A stretch of DNA of 64,000 nt. Origin: Chryseobacterium taklimakanense. GTDB lineage: Bacteria; Bacteroidota; Bacteroidia; Flavobacteriales; Weeksellaceae. The stretch lies in the NCBI RefSeq assembly GCF_900187185.1, contig NZ_LT906465.1, forward strand, positions 2,666,001 through 2,730,000. The letters are read 5' to 3'. The notes beneath the pieces were generated by a model. That model ran no database searches and was not told the origin of the DNA. It worked only from the letters and a program-made list of their open reading frames with translations. Positions 45,209 through 55,386 of this stretch are shown in pieces; position 1 is the first letter of the stretch, and the number at the start of each line of letters is the position of its first letter. The translations under genes and the position numbers were made by a program.

Positions 45209-45369
45209 AAGCCGTAAAAGTGATCAAAGATAGTCAATAAAAAACGATTTTTAAAATGGTATTTATTTCCAGGCCACTGAAATTTTAATGAAAATTATTG
45301 TAAAATTCTGTGAACAAAAACAAAAGCCTTCATGAGAAAATGCTTAATTTTGACACTTGAAAACACATT

Positions 45370-45771
45370 ATGGCACTAGAATTCAAAGACCATTTAAGCC
45401 CGATTCTGAAAGACGGTATAAAGAACTATCTTATTGATATAGACGGCACTATTACCGACGATATTCCCAATGAAGAACCGGAACGCATGATAACCTGCGA
45501 ACCTTATCCCGATGCGCTGGAAACCATCAACAGATGGTATGACGAAGGACACCAAATCTGCTTTTTCACTTCCCGTACAGAGGATTTGAAGCAAATCACC
45601 ATCGAGTGGCTGGATAAAAACGGTTTTAAATATCACAGTGTGCTTTGCGGAAAACCCCGCGGTGGAAATTACCACTGGATCGACAATCACCTGGTAAAGG
45701 CGACCCGGTACAAGGGAAAATTTACCGATATGGTGGAAAAACAGGTGACCATTCAGGTTTTCAAAGATTAA
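45370..45771 (+). CDS. HAD-superfamily hydrolase, small
   Basis: 133 residues. HAD motif I is YLIDIDGTITDD (nucleophile and acid D's), motif II FFTSRTED, then GKPRGGNYHWIDNH as the motif III/IV region. No cap domain to speak of. Substrate unknown; homologues are often mislabelled phosphoheptose isomerase. The next gene, serA-like, starts 16 bases on; TAATTTTG (45345-45352) is a -7 box. Confidence 0.8.
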   Translation: MALEFKDHLSPILKDGIKNYLIDIDGTITDDIPNEEPERMITCEPYPDALETINRWYDEGHQICFFTSRTEDLKQITIEWLDKNGFKYHSVLCGKPRGGNYHWIDNHLVKATRYKGKFTDMVEKQVTIQVFKD

Positions 45772-45787
45772 TTCCCCAACATTTTAA

Positions 45788-46747
45788 ATGAAAATATTAG
45801 CAAACGACGGACTGGATAAATCTGGTGTTGAAGCCCTTACTGCAAAAGGATTCGAAGTGATTACCGAAAAAGTTCCGCAGGAATTCCTGGCCGATTACAT
45901 CAACAGCAATAAAATAAGAACGCTTCTCGTCCGCAGTGCAACTCAGGTAAGAAAAGATCTTATAGATGCCTGTCCGGGACTGGAAATTATTGGCAGAGGC
46001 GGTGTTGGTATGGATAATATTGATGTGGATTATGCCCGCTCAAAAAACATTCATGTCATTAACACGCCTTCCGCATCTTCGGAATCGGTTGCAGAACTGG
46101 TTTTTGCACATCTTTTTTCGGGAGCCAGGTTTCTTCAGGATTCCAACAGAAAAATGCCGGTAACAGGCGATTCGGAATTTGCATCGATGAAAAAATTCTA
46201 TGAAAAAGGTATTGAACTCCGCGGTAAAACCATCGGAATTATCGGGATGGGCAGGATTGGCCAGGAAGTGGCCAGAATAGCTCTGGGACTGGGTATGCGG
46301 GTGATTGCCGCAGATAACAATGTAGGTCGTGCCAGCATTAAAGTAAAATTTTACAACAACCAGTTCATCAATGTGGATATCGAGACAGAACCGTTGGAGG
46401 ATGTGCTGAAGCATGCAGACTTCATTACACTTCACGTGCCCTCGCAAAAAGAAGGTTATATGATCGGCAAGAAGGAATTTGAAACTATGAAAACCGGCGT
46501 TGCGGTAATCAACTGCTCCCGCGGTGGTGTCATTGATGAAGCTGCGCTTCTTGCCGCCCTCAACTCAGGAAAAGTTGCTTTTGCCGGCCTGGATGTTTTT
46601 GAGAATGAGCCTGTTCCTTCAAAAGAAATCCTTAACCATCCAAAAATTTCGCTCTCTCCCCACACCGGAGCGTCCACACTGGAAGCGCAGGACAGAATTG
46701 GGCTGTCCCTTGCAGAGCAGATCTGCTCGATACTGCAGATCCCGTAA
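45788..46747 (+). CDS. serA: D-3-phosphoglycerate dehydrogenase
   Basis: 319 residues, two-domain D-2-hydroxyacid dehydrogenase without the C-terminal ACT domain: NAD-binding GIIGMGRIGQEVARIALGLG, catalytic Arg in INCSRGGVIDE, Glu in DVFENEP and His in SPHTGAST. Short (type without ACT) SerA starts serine synthesis. No serC or serB is adjacent. A different hydroxyacid substrate cannot be excluded, but the short length and GRGGVGMDNIDVDYA favour SerA. Confidence 0.87.
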   Translation: MKILANDGLDKSGVEALTAKGFEVITEKVPQEFLADYINSNKIRTLLVRSATQVRKDLIDACPGLEIIGRGGVGMDNIDVDYARSKNIHVINTPSASSESVAELVFAHLFSGARFLQDSNRKMPVTGDSEFASMKKFYEKGIELRGKTIGIIGMGRIGQEVARIALGLGMRVIAADNNVGRASIKVKFYNNQFINVDIETEPLEDVLKHADFITLHVPSQKEGYMIGKKEFETMKTGVAVINCSRGGVIDEAALLAALNSGKVAFAGLDVFENEPVPSKEILNHPKISLSPHTGASTLEAQDRIGLSLAEQICSILQIP

Positions 46748-46833
46748 GAAATACTTTAAAGATGTAAATGTCTGAAAACCAAATGATTTGGCTTAGAGAC
46801 GTCTACACGATATATCAGGAGGTTCAAGAATAA

Positions 46834-46874
46834 CGAAAAAAAGCCGTTTTCACTGTTGTGACACGGCTTTAATT
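46834..46874. terminator. Bidirectional terminator between serA and mscL
   Basis: AAAGCCGT (46840-46847) pairs with ACGGCTTT (46863-46870); an A-run precedes it, so it is strongest for mscL on the minus strand. Confidence 0.7.
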
Positions 46875-46892
46875 TCTTTTATTCAGCTAAGA

Positions 46893-47264
46893 TTATTTTC
46901 TTTTCAGTTCGTCGCGAATTTCCATCAATAACTGATCGGTTGAGGAAGGCGCTTCCGGAGCCGCTTCTGCGGGTTTGGTTACTTTATTGGCTGCTTTAAT
47001 CAACCAGAAAAGTACCATCGCAATGGCCAGGAAACTGATGATTGCTGCAATGAATTTTCCCCAGTAAACACCGTTTACAGACCACTGAGCAATATTTTCT
47101 ACGCCGGCAGCTTCCAACGCCGGAGTCAGCAATAATGGGGTAATCACATCTTCAACCAATGAAGTTACAATTTTACCGAATGCTGCACCGATCATTACAC
47201 CCACTGCCAAATCCAGCACGTTACCTTTGAATGCAAATTCCTTAAATTCTTTTACAAATCCCAT
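46893..47264 (-). CDS. mscL: Large-conductance mechanosensitive channel MscL
   Basis: 123 residues: KEFKEFAFKGNVLDLAVGVM, the MscL N-terminal helix and first transmembrane segment, the periplasmic loop, a second transmembrane segment (FIAAIISFLAIAMVLFWLIK) and a charged C-terminal helix. It releases solutes on osmotic downshock. TACTTTTG on the minus strand at 47294-47301 is a -7 box. Confidence 0.95.
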   Translation of the reverse strand: MGFVKEFKEFAFKGNVLDLAVGVMIGAAFGKIVTSLVEDVITPLLLTPALEAAGVENIAQWSVNGVYWGKFIAAIISFLAIAMVLFWLIKAANKVTKPAEAAPEAPSSTDQLLMEIRDELKRK

Positions 47265-47404
47265 AGTGTTTATAATTTTTAATGTTAAACAGACAAAAGT
47301 ATAAAAAATAAACTTCCAAAGTAATTTATATTTATGAACTTTCGTATTACAATAAGGAATTAAAATATTATTCAGCGCTTTACTGCGGGAAACACTGTTT
47401 TTTT

Positions 47405-47878
47405 TTAATATCTGATTCCTAATTTTTTGAGGATAAAGTGAAGCAGCCAGGCAGGGCCCACCAAAAGAAACTGTAAATCTTTCAGAAAGCTGGGTTTTTT
47501 ACCCTCTATTTTATGCCCTATAAATTGAAAAATCCAGCTCAGGACAAAAACGCTGAGAAAAACAATCCAGGAGTTGGTTTCAGTTTGTATATTCACAAGG
47601 TAAATAAGATGTTCCATCAGCAGCATAAACAAAAGCATGATAAACCCAATCACCGCTGAAAGCCGGAAATAAAAAATGCTTACCAAAACCACGGCTGCCA
47701 AACTCGCGATGCTGATGCACCCAAAGTACGAGAAACAAAAATGCGGTGCCGGAATAATTGAGATAAATCCCAAAATCGACCAGAAAATAAGCGGAACGCA
47801 GATCCAGTGAATGAATTTATTTGTTTGGTTCTGATGGCTTTCGCCGTATTCTTCGAACAGCTGGTCAATCTTTCTCAT
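47405..47878 (-). CDS. DUF962/Mpo1-like membrane protein
   Basis: 157 residues: MRKIDQLFEEYGESHQNQTN, KFIHWICVPLIFWSILGFIS, then four hydrophobic segments and FQFIGHKIEGKKPSFLKDLQ, with His residues in the first loop and near the end, as in the Mpo1-like family (2-hydroxy fatty acid dioxygenase in yeast). Bacterial members are poorly studied, so the activity is unproven here. Confidence 0.8.
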   Translation of the reverse strand: MRKIDQLFEEYGESHQNQTNKFIHWICVPLIFWSILGFISIIPAPHFCFSYFGCISIASLAAVVLVSIFYFRLSAVIGFIMLLFMLLMEHLIYLVNIQTETNSWIVFLSVFVLSWIFQFIGHKIEGKKPSFLKDLQFLLVGPAWLLHFILKKLGIRY

Positions 47879-47920
47879 ATCGGTAATATTATAATTTAAA
47901 AATGAAGGCTTGTAAGACTC

Positions 47921-48484
47921 TTAATCCAAATTCCAGAGAAGAAAATTGATGACATCATCACGTTTCCGCAGGGTATCATCGCTGAAGTTTCGGTAATAAT
48001 CGTAATTAAAGGGAACGGTAAGCTGAATTTTATCCTTTTTAAGCTGATCGGTAATATCCGAAACTTTTGCGAACAGCGGATTAGGAATTTTCTTCCATAG
48101 CTCCACAAGCATGGTGATATATTTGGCCTTTTCTTCGTCTGAAACTTTAACTTCAAACTGATTGTTTCTGTTCGTGAAAATAGCCGCTACATCAGGATAG
48201 TGGGTGTAATAATTCCTTATAGCCTGCTTTACCGCGTTTCTTTCCGTTGGCGTTGTCGGAAAAACCTGCTGCAGCCGTGCATTGTATTCTGCCTTAATCT
48301 TTTTTAAATCTGTTAAAACATCGTTTGGTATCGCGAGTTGATTTCTTTGGGGCAGGTATTTTTTATCCAGAAGATTGATGTACTGGCGCACAAAATTCTG
48401 TTTCAGAACATCTTCATTGAGGTTCTGCGAAAAGAGATTTCCCGCGAGAAAGAAAAGTAAGAGTAACGCTGCAAATTTTTTCAT
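47921..48484 (-). CDS. Secreted protein of unknown function
   Basis: 187 residues from the ATG at 48482-48484, which opens with a clear signal peptide (KKFAALLLLFFLAGNLFSQ); the longer open frame to 48511 adds nine residues that spoil it. The mature part is helical and lacks cysteines. Family not recognised. Confidence 0.7.
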   Translation of the reverse strand: MKKFAALLLLFFLAGNLFSQNLNEDVLKQNFVRQYINLLDKKYLPQRNQLAIPNDVLTDLKKIKAEYNARLQQVFPTTPTERNAVKQAIRNYYTHYPDVAAIFTNRNNQFEVKVSDEEKAKYITMLVELWKKIPNPLFAKVSDITDQLKKDKIQLTVPFNYDYYRNFSDDTLRKRDDVINFLLWNLD

Positions 48485-48568
48485 TTCATAAAAATAAAAA
48501 ATTCCACACAAAGTTGTATGGAATTTTATTAAGACGCTTGATCAAGTTCAGCGTGACATTTTTTAAAC

Positions 48569-50596
48569 TTAGTTTACCTCAACGCCGTTTTCAATCTTCA
48601 CTTCAGGCGTCATAAACGTCAGTTTTCCGTCGGGTTTTGTGGTGAGTAAAAGCATACCCTGAGATTCGATACCGCGGATTTTTCTTGGCGCAAGGTTGGC
48701 AAGGATCATCACCTGTTTTCCTACACATTCTTCCGGGGTGAAGCTCTCGGCAATGCCCGATACTACAGTTCTCACATCGATGCCGGTATCTACTTTGAAT
48801 TTTAATAGTTTATCGGCCTTCTCCACTTTTTCAGCTTCAAGTATCGTTGCGGTTCTAAGGTCCATTTTGCTGAAATCATCGTAGGTTATTTCTTCTTTCA
48901 TAGGATTGGCGTTAGGGTTGGTTTTCTTGTTGGATTGTTTGGTGTTTTCTAGTTTCTGAATCTGCGCCTCGATCACATCATCTTCAATTTTTGAGAAAAG
49001 TAGGGTAGCTTCATCGATCTGATGGCCGCTTTCTATCACAACTCCCGAGATGTCGTTCCAGTTTTTCTTCTCCACATTGAACATTTTCAAAAGTTTTTCT
49101 GAAGTAAAAGGCATAAACGGTTCACACAGCTGGCCCAAAGCCACCGCAATCTGCGCAGAAACGAATAACGACTGCGCGGTTTTTTCGGGATCTTCTTTAA
49201 TCGTTTTCCACGGTTCTTCAGTTTGCAGATATTGGTTTCCGAAACGTGCCAGGTTCATGAGTGCCGAAAGCGCATTTCTGAATTCGAAATTTTCAAGAAA
49301 AGTTTCGATTTCTTTGGCTGAGTTTTCAATTTCCTGCAGTTCAGCAGCGTTTGCATCACCTTCCGGAACCACGCCGTTATAATATTTATGGATAAGAACT
49401 GCAACTCTGTTGATGAAATTACCGAAAATTCCTACCAGTTCGGAGTTGTTTTTAGTCTGGAAATCCTTCCACGTAAAATTATTGTCCTTGGTTTCCGGTG
49501 CCGATGAAAGCAGTGCATAGCGCAGAACATCCTGTTGTCCCGGGAATTCTTCCACATATTCATGCGCCCATACGGCCCAGTTTCTTGAAGTGGAAATTTT
49601 ATCGTTTTCAAGATTTAAAAATTCAAAAGCAGGAACATTTTTCGGCATCACATAATTGCCGTGCGCCTTCATCATCGCGGGGAAAATAATGCAGTGAAAC
49701 ACAATATTGTCCTTACCGATAAAATGTATGAGGTCCGAATTTTCGTTCTGCCAGTAATCTTTCCAGTTTTTACCGTTTTTCTCTGCCCATTCCTGAGTGA
49801 AGGAAATATATCCGATGGGTGCATCAAACCACACGTAAAGAACTTTTCCGTCAGCCTCCGGAAGTGGCACAGGAACGCCCCAGTTCAGATCTCGGGTCAT
49901 CGCGCGCGGCTTCAGTCCGTCATTCAGCCAGGATTTTACCTGTCCGTAAACGTTGGGTTTCCAGTCGTCTTTATGACCGTCGATAATCCATTCGTTCAGG
50001 AAATTTTCGTAGTCATTTAAAGGAAGATACCAGTTTTTGGTTTCCTTCAGAACCGGCACATTTCCGCTAAGCATGGATTTTGGATTGATGAGTTCTGAAG
50101 GGGAAAGGGTAGAGCCGCACTTTTCGCACTGGTCACCATAGGCATTCTCGTTGCCACAATTAGGGCAGGTTCCCACGATATAGCGGTCAGCCAAAAACTC
50201 ACCCGCCTGCTCATCAAAATACTGGTCGGAAAGCTCTTCGGTAAATTTACCTTTATGATATAATGCGGTGAAAAAATCCTGCGAATTTTCGTGATGTTTT
50301 TTGGAGGTCGTTCGGGAGTATTCGTCGAAAGAAATGCCTAAATCTGAAAATGATTTTTTGATGATTTCGTGGTATTTATCCACAATATCCTGAGGTGTAA
50401 CACCTTCTTTTTTGGCGCGGATCGTAATCGGAATTCCGTGCTCATCCGAACCGCAGATAAACGCCACATCACGTCCCAATCTTCTCTGAAATCTTGCGTA
50501 AACATCTGAGGGAACATAAACGCCCGCCAAATGCCCTATATGAACCGGCCCGTTTGCATAAGGCAAAGCTGCGGTAATCATTTTTCTCTCTGACAT
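48569..50596 (-). CDS. metG: Methionine--tRNA ligase
   Basis: 675 residues. HIGH motif in YANGPVHIGHLAG near residue 15, a zinc knuckle CPNCGNENAYGDQCEKCG near 145, the KMSKS equivalent KISTS near 335 and a C-terminal tRNA-binding domain (MDLRTATILEAEKVEKADKL to IRGIESQGMLLL). Full-length, with the dimerising EMAP-like domain. A TATCTTTG box lies at 50616-50623 on the minus strand. Confidence 0.95.
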   Translation of the reverse strand: MSERKMITAALPYANGPVHIGHLAGVYVPSDVYARFQRRLGRDVAFICGSDEHGIPITIRAKKEGVTPQDIVDKYHEIIKKSFSDLGISFDEYSRTTSKKHHENSQDFFTALYHKGKFTEELSDQYFDEQAGEFLADRYIVGTCPNCGNENAYGDQCEKCGSTLSPSELINPKSMLSGNVPVLKETKNWYLPLNDYENFLNEWIIDGHKDDWKPNVYGQVKSWLNDGLKPRAMTRDLNWGVPVPLPEADGKVLYVWFDAPIGYISFTQEWAEKNGKNWKDYWQNENSDLIHFIGKDNIVFHCIIFPAMMKAHGNYVMPKNVPAFEFLNLENDKISTSRNWAVWAHEYVEEFPGQQDVLRYALLSSAPETKDNNFTWKDFQTKNNSELVGIFGNFINRVAVLIHKYYNGVVPEGDANAAELQEIENSAKEIETFLENFEFRNALSALMNLARFGNQYLQTEEPWKTIKEDPEKTAQSLFVSAQIAVALGQLCEPFMPFTSEKLLKMFNVEKKNWNDISGVVIESGHQIDEATLLFSKIEDDVIEAQIQKLENTKQSNKKTNPNANPMKEEITYDDFSKMDLRTATILEAEKVEKADKLLKFKVDTGIDVRTVVSGIAESFTPEECVGKQVMILANLAPRKIRGIESQGMLLLTTKPDGKLTFMTPEVKIENGVEVN

Positions 50597-51001
50597 AAAT
50601 TCTTAATATTTTATGCAAAGATAGGTGTTATGATGCTTTTTTTAAAATCAGTATAAAAGTGCATTTTGAGAATAAAATTTTTATGAGACTTGTCATTTTT
50701 GTTAATTTAGGTTAAAAATACGTTAAACATCTGTTTGTAATTTAGTAATTTTGAGTGGAAGAAATTAATATTTAATAAAGATGATAACCATTTGATTATT
50801 AATAATATATTAAAAAAAATATTTTGTGATGTTCAATATTTATCAGTTAAATCATTATAATACAATATTAATTTTGTGTTAACAGAAAAAAGCATAAATT
50901 GGAAGGCTGGAATTTACTTTTAAAGAGAATAAAGAGCGACATTATTTTTTTAAGCAATGCTTTACTAATAAACTGAATATTAATCCTTAAATTTTATATT
51001 T
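50597..51001. promoter_or_regulatory. Intergenic region upstream of susC
   Basis: 405 bases between divergent metG and susC. TAATTTTG at 50746-50753 is a -7-like box on the plus strand; from there to the susC GTG is an A+T-rich leader of about 240 bases. No gene or strong hairpin seen. Confidence 0.35.
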
Positions 51002-53755
51002 GTGAGAAACTATCGTACAGTTTTGAAAATTGCTCCCGCTTTTCTACTGGCAGGAACAATGATGATTAACGCACAGCAGGACTCAACCACTCGTGAGAAA
51101 AAAATTGAAGAGGTTGTGCTGATTGGTTACGGTCAGAGAAAAAAATCTGATTTGACAGGATCAATCGTTTCTGTATCCTCGAAAGACTTCAATGGAGGTG
51201 CTACATCTCCGGAGCAGCTAATCCAGGGTAAAGCTCCGGGTGTGGCTATTACGGGCAACGGAGGTGCTCCCGGGTCAGGTTCCTCTATCAGAATTAGAGG
51301 TGGTGCGTCGCTTAACGCAAACAGCGCGCCACTGGTAGTAATTGATGGCGTTCCGCAAGACATGTCAAAAAATGAGGATGGTACATCAATTAGAGGTGCG
51401 AGCGATCCATTGGCTTTAATTAACCCTAACGATATTGAATCGGTTGATATCCTTAAAGATGCGTCTGCTGCAGCAATTTATGGTAACCGTGCATCAAACG
51501 GGGTTATCCTTATTACGACTAAGAAAGGTGCAGCGGGAAAAGTAAAGGTAAACTTATCTACTGTAGCTTCTGTTTCTACAAGAATGGGAAATGTAGATGT
51601 GCTTAACGGTGATGAGTACAGAACTTTTGTAAATACTTATGGTCCTAATGCTGCTAAAGCACTTCTTGGTACCCATAATACCGACTGGCAGGATCTTATT
51701 TATCAGGAAGCATGGGGAACCGACAATAACCTTGCTGTTTCAGGTGGCATTAAAGGTCTTCCTTACCGTGTGTCTTTAGGTTATAACGAGCAAAACGGTA
51801 TCGTGAGAACCAATGAGTTCCGCAGAACATCCCTTGCGGTTAACTTAAGCCCTAAGTTTCTGAATAACCACCTGTCGATTAACGCCAACTTTAAAGGTTC
51901 ATTTACCGATAACAGATTCCCGAATGGCGGTGCTATTAATAATGCCATTTACTTTGATCCTACCCAACCGGTTTACATGGATGATCCAAGATTTGGCAAC
52001 TATTTCGAATGGCTGAACAATGGCAGTTTGAATACTGTTTCTAACAGGAACCCGGTAAGCTTACTTTACAATACCAGAAATATTTCTTCGGTTTACAGGT
52101 TAATGCCAAGTATTCAGCTTGATTATAAACTGCATTTCCTTCCTGAAATGAGATGGAACGTTAACCTTGCCTATGATTACAGCAAAGGCTACGGAAGCAA
52201 TCAAACTTCACCTTACAGTGGTGCAGGTAATGGTTCTTACTCTTACAGCCCTTACGAGCAGGAAAAGAAAAACAAATTATTTGAGACTTACCTGAATTAT
52301 GTGAAAACCATCTCCTCCATCAATACCAATGTGGATTTGATGGCCGGTCACTCTTATCAGGATTTCAGCAGTGCCAGTCCCGCAGGTGAAAGTTTGCTTT
52401 TCAATACCAACACAGGAGAAACAAGGCTTACACCGTTCAACGCATACGAAGATCAGTTGACTTTACTTTCGTTCTACGGTAGAGCTATTTTCACGATTGC
52501 TAACAAGTATATTTTAACGGGCTCTATCAGACGTGACGGATCTTCCAGATTCTATAACGGAACTACGGATAACCTTTGGGGTAATTTCCCGGCATTTGCA
52601 TTTGCATGGAAGATTAATGAAGAAGGAATGTTCAGGGATATATCAAACTTATCCACCCTTAAACTAAGACTGGGTTACGGTTTGACAGGGCAGCAGGAAG
52701 TAGCTGGAATGTATCCGGCATATTCCAGATATAAAATAAGTGAGGAAACCGCACAATATTTGTTTGGTAACATTTTCTACCCAATGTACCGACCTGAACA
52801 GTATAACCCTGATTTAACCTGGGAGAAAACATTAACCAAGAACATCGGTCTGGATTTTGGTTTCTTCAGCAACAGAATCAATGGTTCCATTGATTTATTC
52901 CAGAAAGATACAAGCGACCTTATTGCTTATGTACCGGTACCTGCCGGAGGTTTGAGCAACTACAATACTAAAAATGTTGGGGATATGACCAATAAAGGTA
53001 TTGAGTTTACACTAAACCTTACTCCTGTTAAAAACGATAATACAACATGGGATATTAATTTCAACGCAACACATTACACTTCAGAAATTACAAGTTTATC
53101 CGACGCGGTTGCTGCAGACTTCAAAATTCCGGTTGGAGGTATTTCTGGTGCTGTAGGACAAAATATCCAGGCTCACAGTGTTGGCCATGCTCCATATTCC
53201 TTCTATGTATTCAGACAGCTTTACGACAACTCAGGGAAGCCTGTTCCCGGAGCTTATGTGGATACAAACGGTGACGGTGTTCTGAATGATATGGATAAAT
53301 ACTTCTACAAATCTTCAACTCCAGACGCCCTTTTAGGATTTTCTACTAAAGTTACCTATAAAAAATGGGATTTCAGTACGGCACTTAGAGCGGTAATTGG
53401 AAATTACGTATATAATAATGCAGCTTCAAACAGTTCACTGGCATCCTTAACAACGAATGATTATTTGCAGAACATCTACAGAACTGCTGCAGATTACAGA
53501 TTTGGAAATATTCAGCTTTGGTCTGATGCTTTCGTGGAAGATGCTTCTTTCCTTAGAATGGATAACTTGACTGTAGGGCACAATTTCGGAGAAGTGTTTG
53601 GCGACAGAACCAACTTGAGAGTTTACGGTATGGCGCAGAACGTATTCGTAATTTCTGATTACTCAGGTGTTGACCCGGAGATTTTCGGAAATATCGACAA
53701 CGGTTTCTACCAAAGGCCAAAAGTATATTCATTAGGACTTAATTTTCAATTTTAA
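51002..53755 (+). CDS. susC: SusC-family TonB-dependent glucan transporter
   Basis: 917 residues from a GTG. A signal peptide (MINAQ) is followed directly by the TonB-box-like region EEVVLIGYGQRKKSDLTGS and the plug (SIRIRGGASLNANSAPLVVI), then the barrel ending LGLNFQF. The N-terminal carboxypeptidase-like domain (CarboxypepD_reg) of most SusC proteins is missing, so the length is on the short side. It imports oligosaccharides captured by the SusD lipoprotein made by the next gene, 20 bases on. Confidence 0.93.
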   Translation: MRNYRTVLKIAPAFLLAGTMMINAQQDSTTREKKIEEVVLIGYGQRKKSDLTGSIVSVSSKDFNGGATSPEQLIQGKAPGVAITGNGGAPGSGSSIRIRGGASLNANSAPLVVIDGVPQDMSKNEDGTSIRGASDPLALINPNDIESVDILKDASAAAIYGNRASNGVILITTKKGAAGKVKVNLSTVASVSTRMGNVDVLNGDEYRTFVNTYGPNAAKALLGTHNTDWQDLIYQEAWGTDNNLAVSGGIKGLPYRVSLGYNEQNGIVRTNEFRRTSLAVNLSPKFLNNHLSINANFKGSFTDNRFPNGGAINNAIYFDPTQPVYMDDPRFGNYFEWLNNGSLNTVSNRNPVSLLYNTRNISSVYRLMPSIQLDYKLHFLPEMRWNVNLAYDYSKGYGSNQTSPYSGAGNGSYSYSPYEQEKKNKLFETYLNYVKTISSINTNVDLMAGHSYQDFSSASPAGESLLFNTNTGETRLTPFNAYEDQLTLLSFYGRAIFTIANKYILTGSIRRDGSSRFYNGTTDNLWGNFPAFAFAWKINEEGMFRDISNLSTLKLRLGYGLTGQQEVAGMYPAYSRYKISEETAQYLFGNIFYPMYRPEQYNPDLTWEKTLTKNIGLDFGFFSNRINGSIDLFQKDTSDLIAYVPVPAGGLSNYNTKNVGDMTNKGIEFTLNLTPVKNDNTTWDINFNATHYTSEITSLSDAVAADFKIPVGGISGAVGQNIQAHSVGHAPYSFYVFRQLYDNSGKPVPGAYVDTNGDGVLNDMDKYFYKSSTPDALLGFSTKVTYKKWDFSTALRAVIGNYVYNNAASNSSLASLTTNDYLQNIYRTAADYRFGNIQLWSDAFVEDASFLRMDNLTVGHNFGEVFGDRTNLRVYGMAQNVFVISDYSGVDPEIFGNIDNGFYQRPKVYSLGLNFQF

Positions 53756-53775
53756 TTCACAATATAATTCAGAAG

Positions 53776-55359
53776 ATGAAACTTTTTAATAAAAAATCAA
53801 AAACTATATTCACAGCAGTTTTGGGTTTGAGTCTTACCTTTTCTACTGTTTCCTGCGTGCAGGATCTGGAAAGGGAGCCGATTACGGATACGACATCTGC
53901 AAATCTCTTCAAAGACTTCAAAAATTATCCTTTGCTGTTGGCTAAACTTTACGGTGCGCAGGCTGTTGGAGGACAGCAGGGTGGTGACGGCATGTCAGAT
54001 ATCAGCGGCATCGACGGTGGTTTCTCCAGCTATATGCGTCAGCTTTACACCATGCAGGTTATTACCACTGATGAAGCTAAAATTGCTTGGCAGGACGGTA
54101 CTTTACCGCAGATGAACACAATGTCGTGGACGGCATCCAACGAGTTTATTGCTGCGATCTACTACAGATTATATGGTGAAATTGCACTTTGTAATGAATT
54201 CATCAAAAATACTACTGATGAAAAGCTTGCTGCCAATGGAATAACCGGTGAAGACCTCACAGAAGCTAAATACATGCGCGGTGAAGCCAGATTTCTTCGT
54301 GCATTAGCCTACTACAATGCACTGGATTTGTTCGGAAATGTACCTTTCGTGGATGAAAATACCGGAACTGCATTACCGGAGAGAATCGTGAGAGCAGATC
54401 TTTTTAACTGGCTGGAAACTGAAACCAAAGCATTGGAAGCTGAACTGAAAAATCCAAAATCCAACGAATACGGCCGTGCTGACAAAGCCGCTGCGTGGAT
54501 GCTTCTTTCAAGACTTTATCTTAATGCAAAAGTTTACACAGGTACAGAAAAGAACAATGATGTAATCACTTATACCAATAAAATTATTGGCTCTGGCTAT
54601 AGCCTGAAGTCTGATTACGGAAGCTTGTTCATGGCTGATAATCATGTAAACAATCCAGAGGTGATTTTTTCTATCAATTACGATGGCCTTAAAACACAGA
54701 CTTATGGTGGGACAACCTTCTTAATTCACGCTGCAGTCGGTGGTTCAATGCCTGTAAGTTACTACGGAATCAACGGTGGCTGGGGAGGTATGAGAGTTAC
54801 CAAATCTTTTGTGAGCCTGTTCCCTGCGGACGGTTCAGATAGAAGAGGCAGATTCTATACCGATGGCCAGACTTTGGAGATTAATGACCTTGGCAACTTT
54901 AAAAACGGTTATGGATTTACCAAATACCGCAACATAAGATTTTCTGACGGTAAAGCCGGATCAGATACTACAGGAAACTTTGTAGACGCCGATATTCCGT
55001 TCTTCAGATTGGGTGATGTTTATCTGATGTACGCAGAAGCTACACTAAGAGGTGGTAATGGTAACATGGCATCTGCATTACAGTACGTAAATGCTTTGAG
55101 AGCAAGAGCGGGTGCTACACCTGTGGTAAGCATGAACCTTGATTTCATACTTTCAGAAAGAGGTAGAGAAATGTCCTGGGAAATGACAAGGAGATCGGAT
55201 CTTATCCGTTTCGGAAAATTTACGGGTTCTTCTTACCTCTGGGCTTGGAAAGGTGGCGCTAAAGACGGTGCAGCCGTTCCGGAATACAGAAACCTGTTCC
55301 CAATTCCTACGAATGACATCATCGCAAACGCTAACCTGGTACAAAATCCCGGATATTAA
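53776..55359 (+). CDS. susD: SusD/RagB starch-binding lipoprotein
   Basis: 527 residues; a lipobox STVSC gives a lipidated Cys at 27, so it is a surface lipoprotein. TPR-like helices include LTEAKYMRGEARFLRALAYY and RADKAAAWMLLSRLYLNAKV, and the C-terminus ends NANLVQNPGY as in SusD proteins. It caps the SusC barrel and binds glucan. Confidence 0.93.
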   Translation: MKLFNKKSKTIFTAVLGLSLTFSTVSCVQDLEREPITDTTSANLFKDFKNYPLLLAKLYGAQAVGGQQGGDGMSDISGIDGGFSSYMRQLYTMQVITTDEAKIAWQDGTLPQMNTMSWTASNEFIAAIYYRLYGEIALCNEFIKNTTDEKLAANGITGEDLTEAKYMRGEARFLRALAYYNALDLFGNVPFVDENTGTALPERIVRADLFNWLETETKALEAELKNPKSNEYGRADKAAAWMLLSRLYLNAKVYTGTEKNNDVITYTNKIIGSGYSLKSDYGSLFMADNHVNNPEVIFSINYDGLKTQTYGGTTFLIHAAVGGSMPVSYYGINGGWGGMRVTKSFVSLFPADGSDRRGRFYTDGQTLEINDLGNFKNGYGFTKYRNIRFSDGKAGSDTTGNFVDADIPFFRLGDVYLMYAEATLRGGNGNMASALQYVNALRARAGATPVVSMNLDFILSERGREMSWEMTRRSDLIRFGKFTGSSYLWAWKGGAKDGAAVPEYRNLFPIPTNDIIANANLVQNPGY

Positions 55360-55386
55360 TTTTAATTAATAAAAGAAAATATCAAA

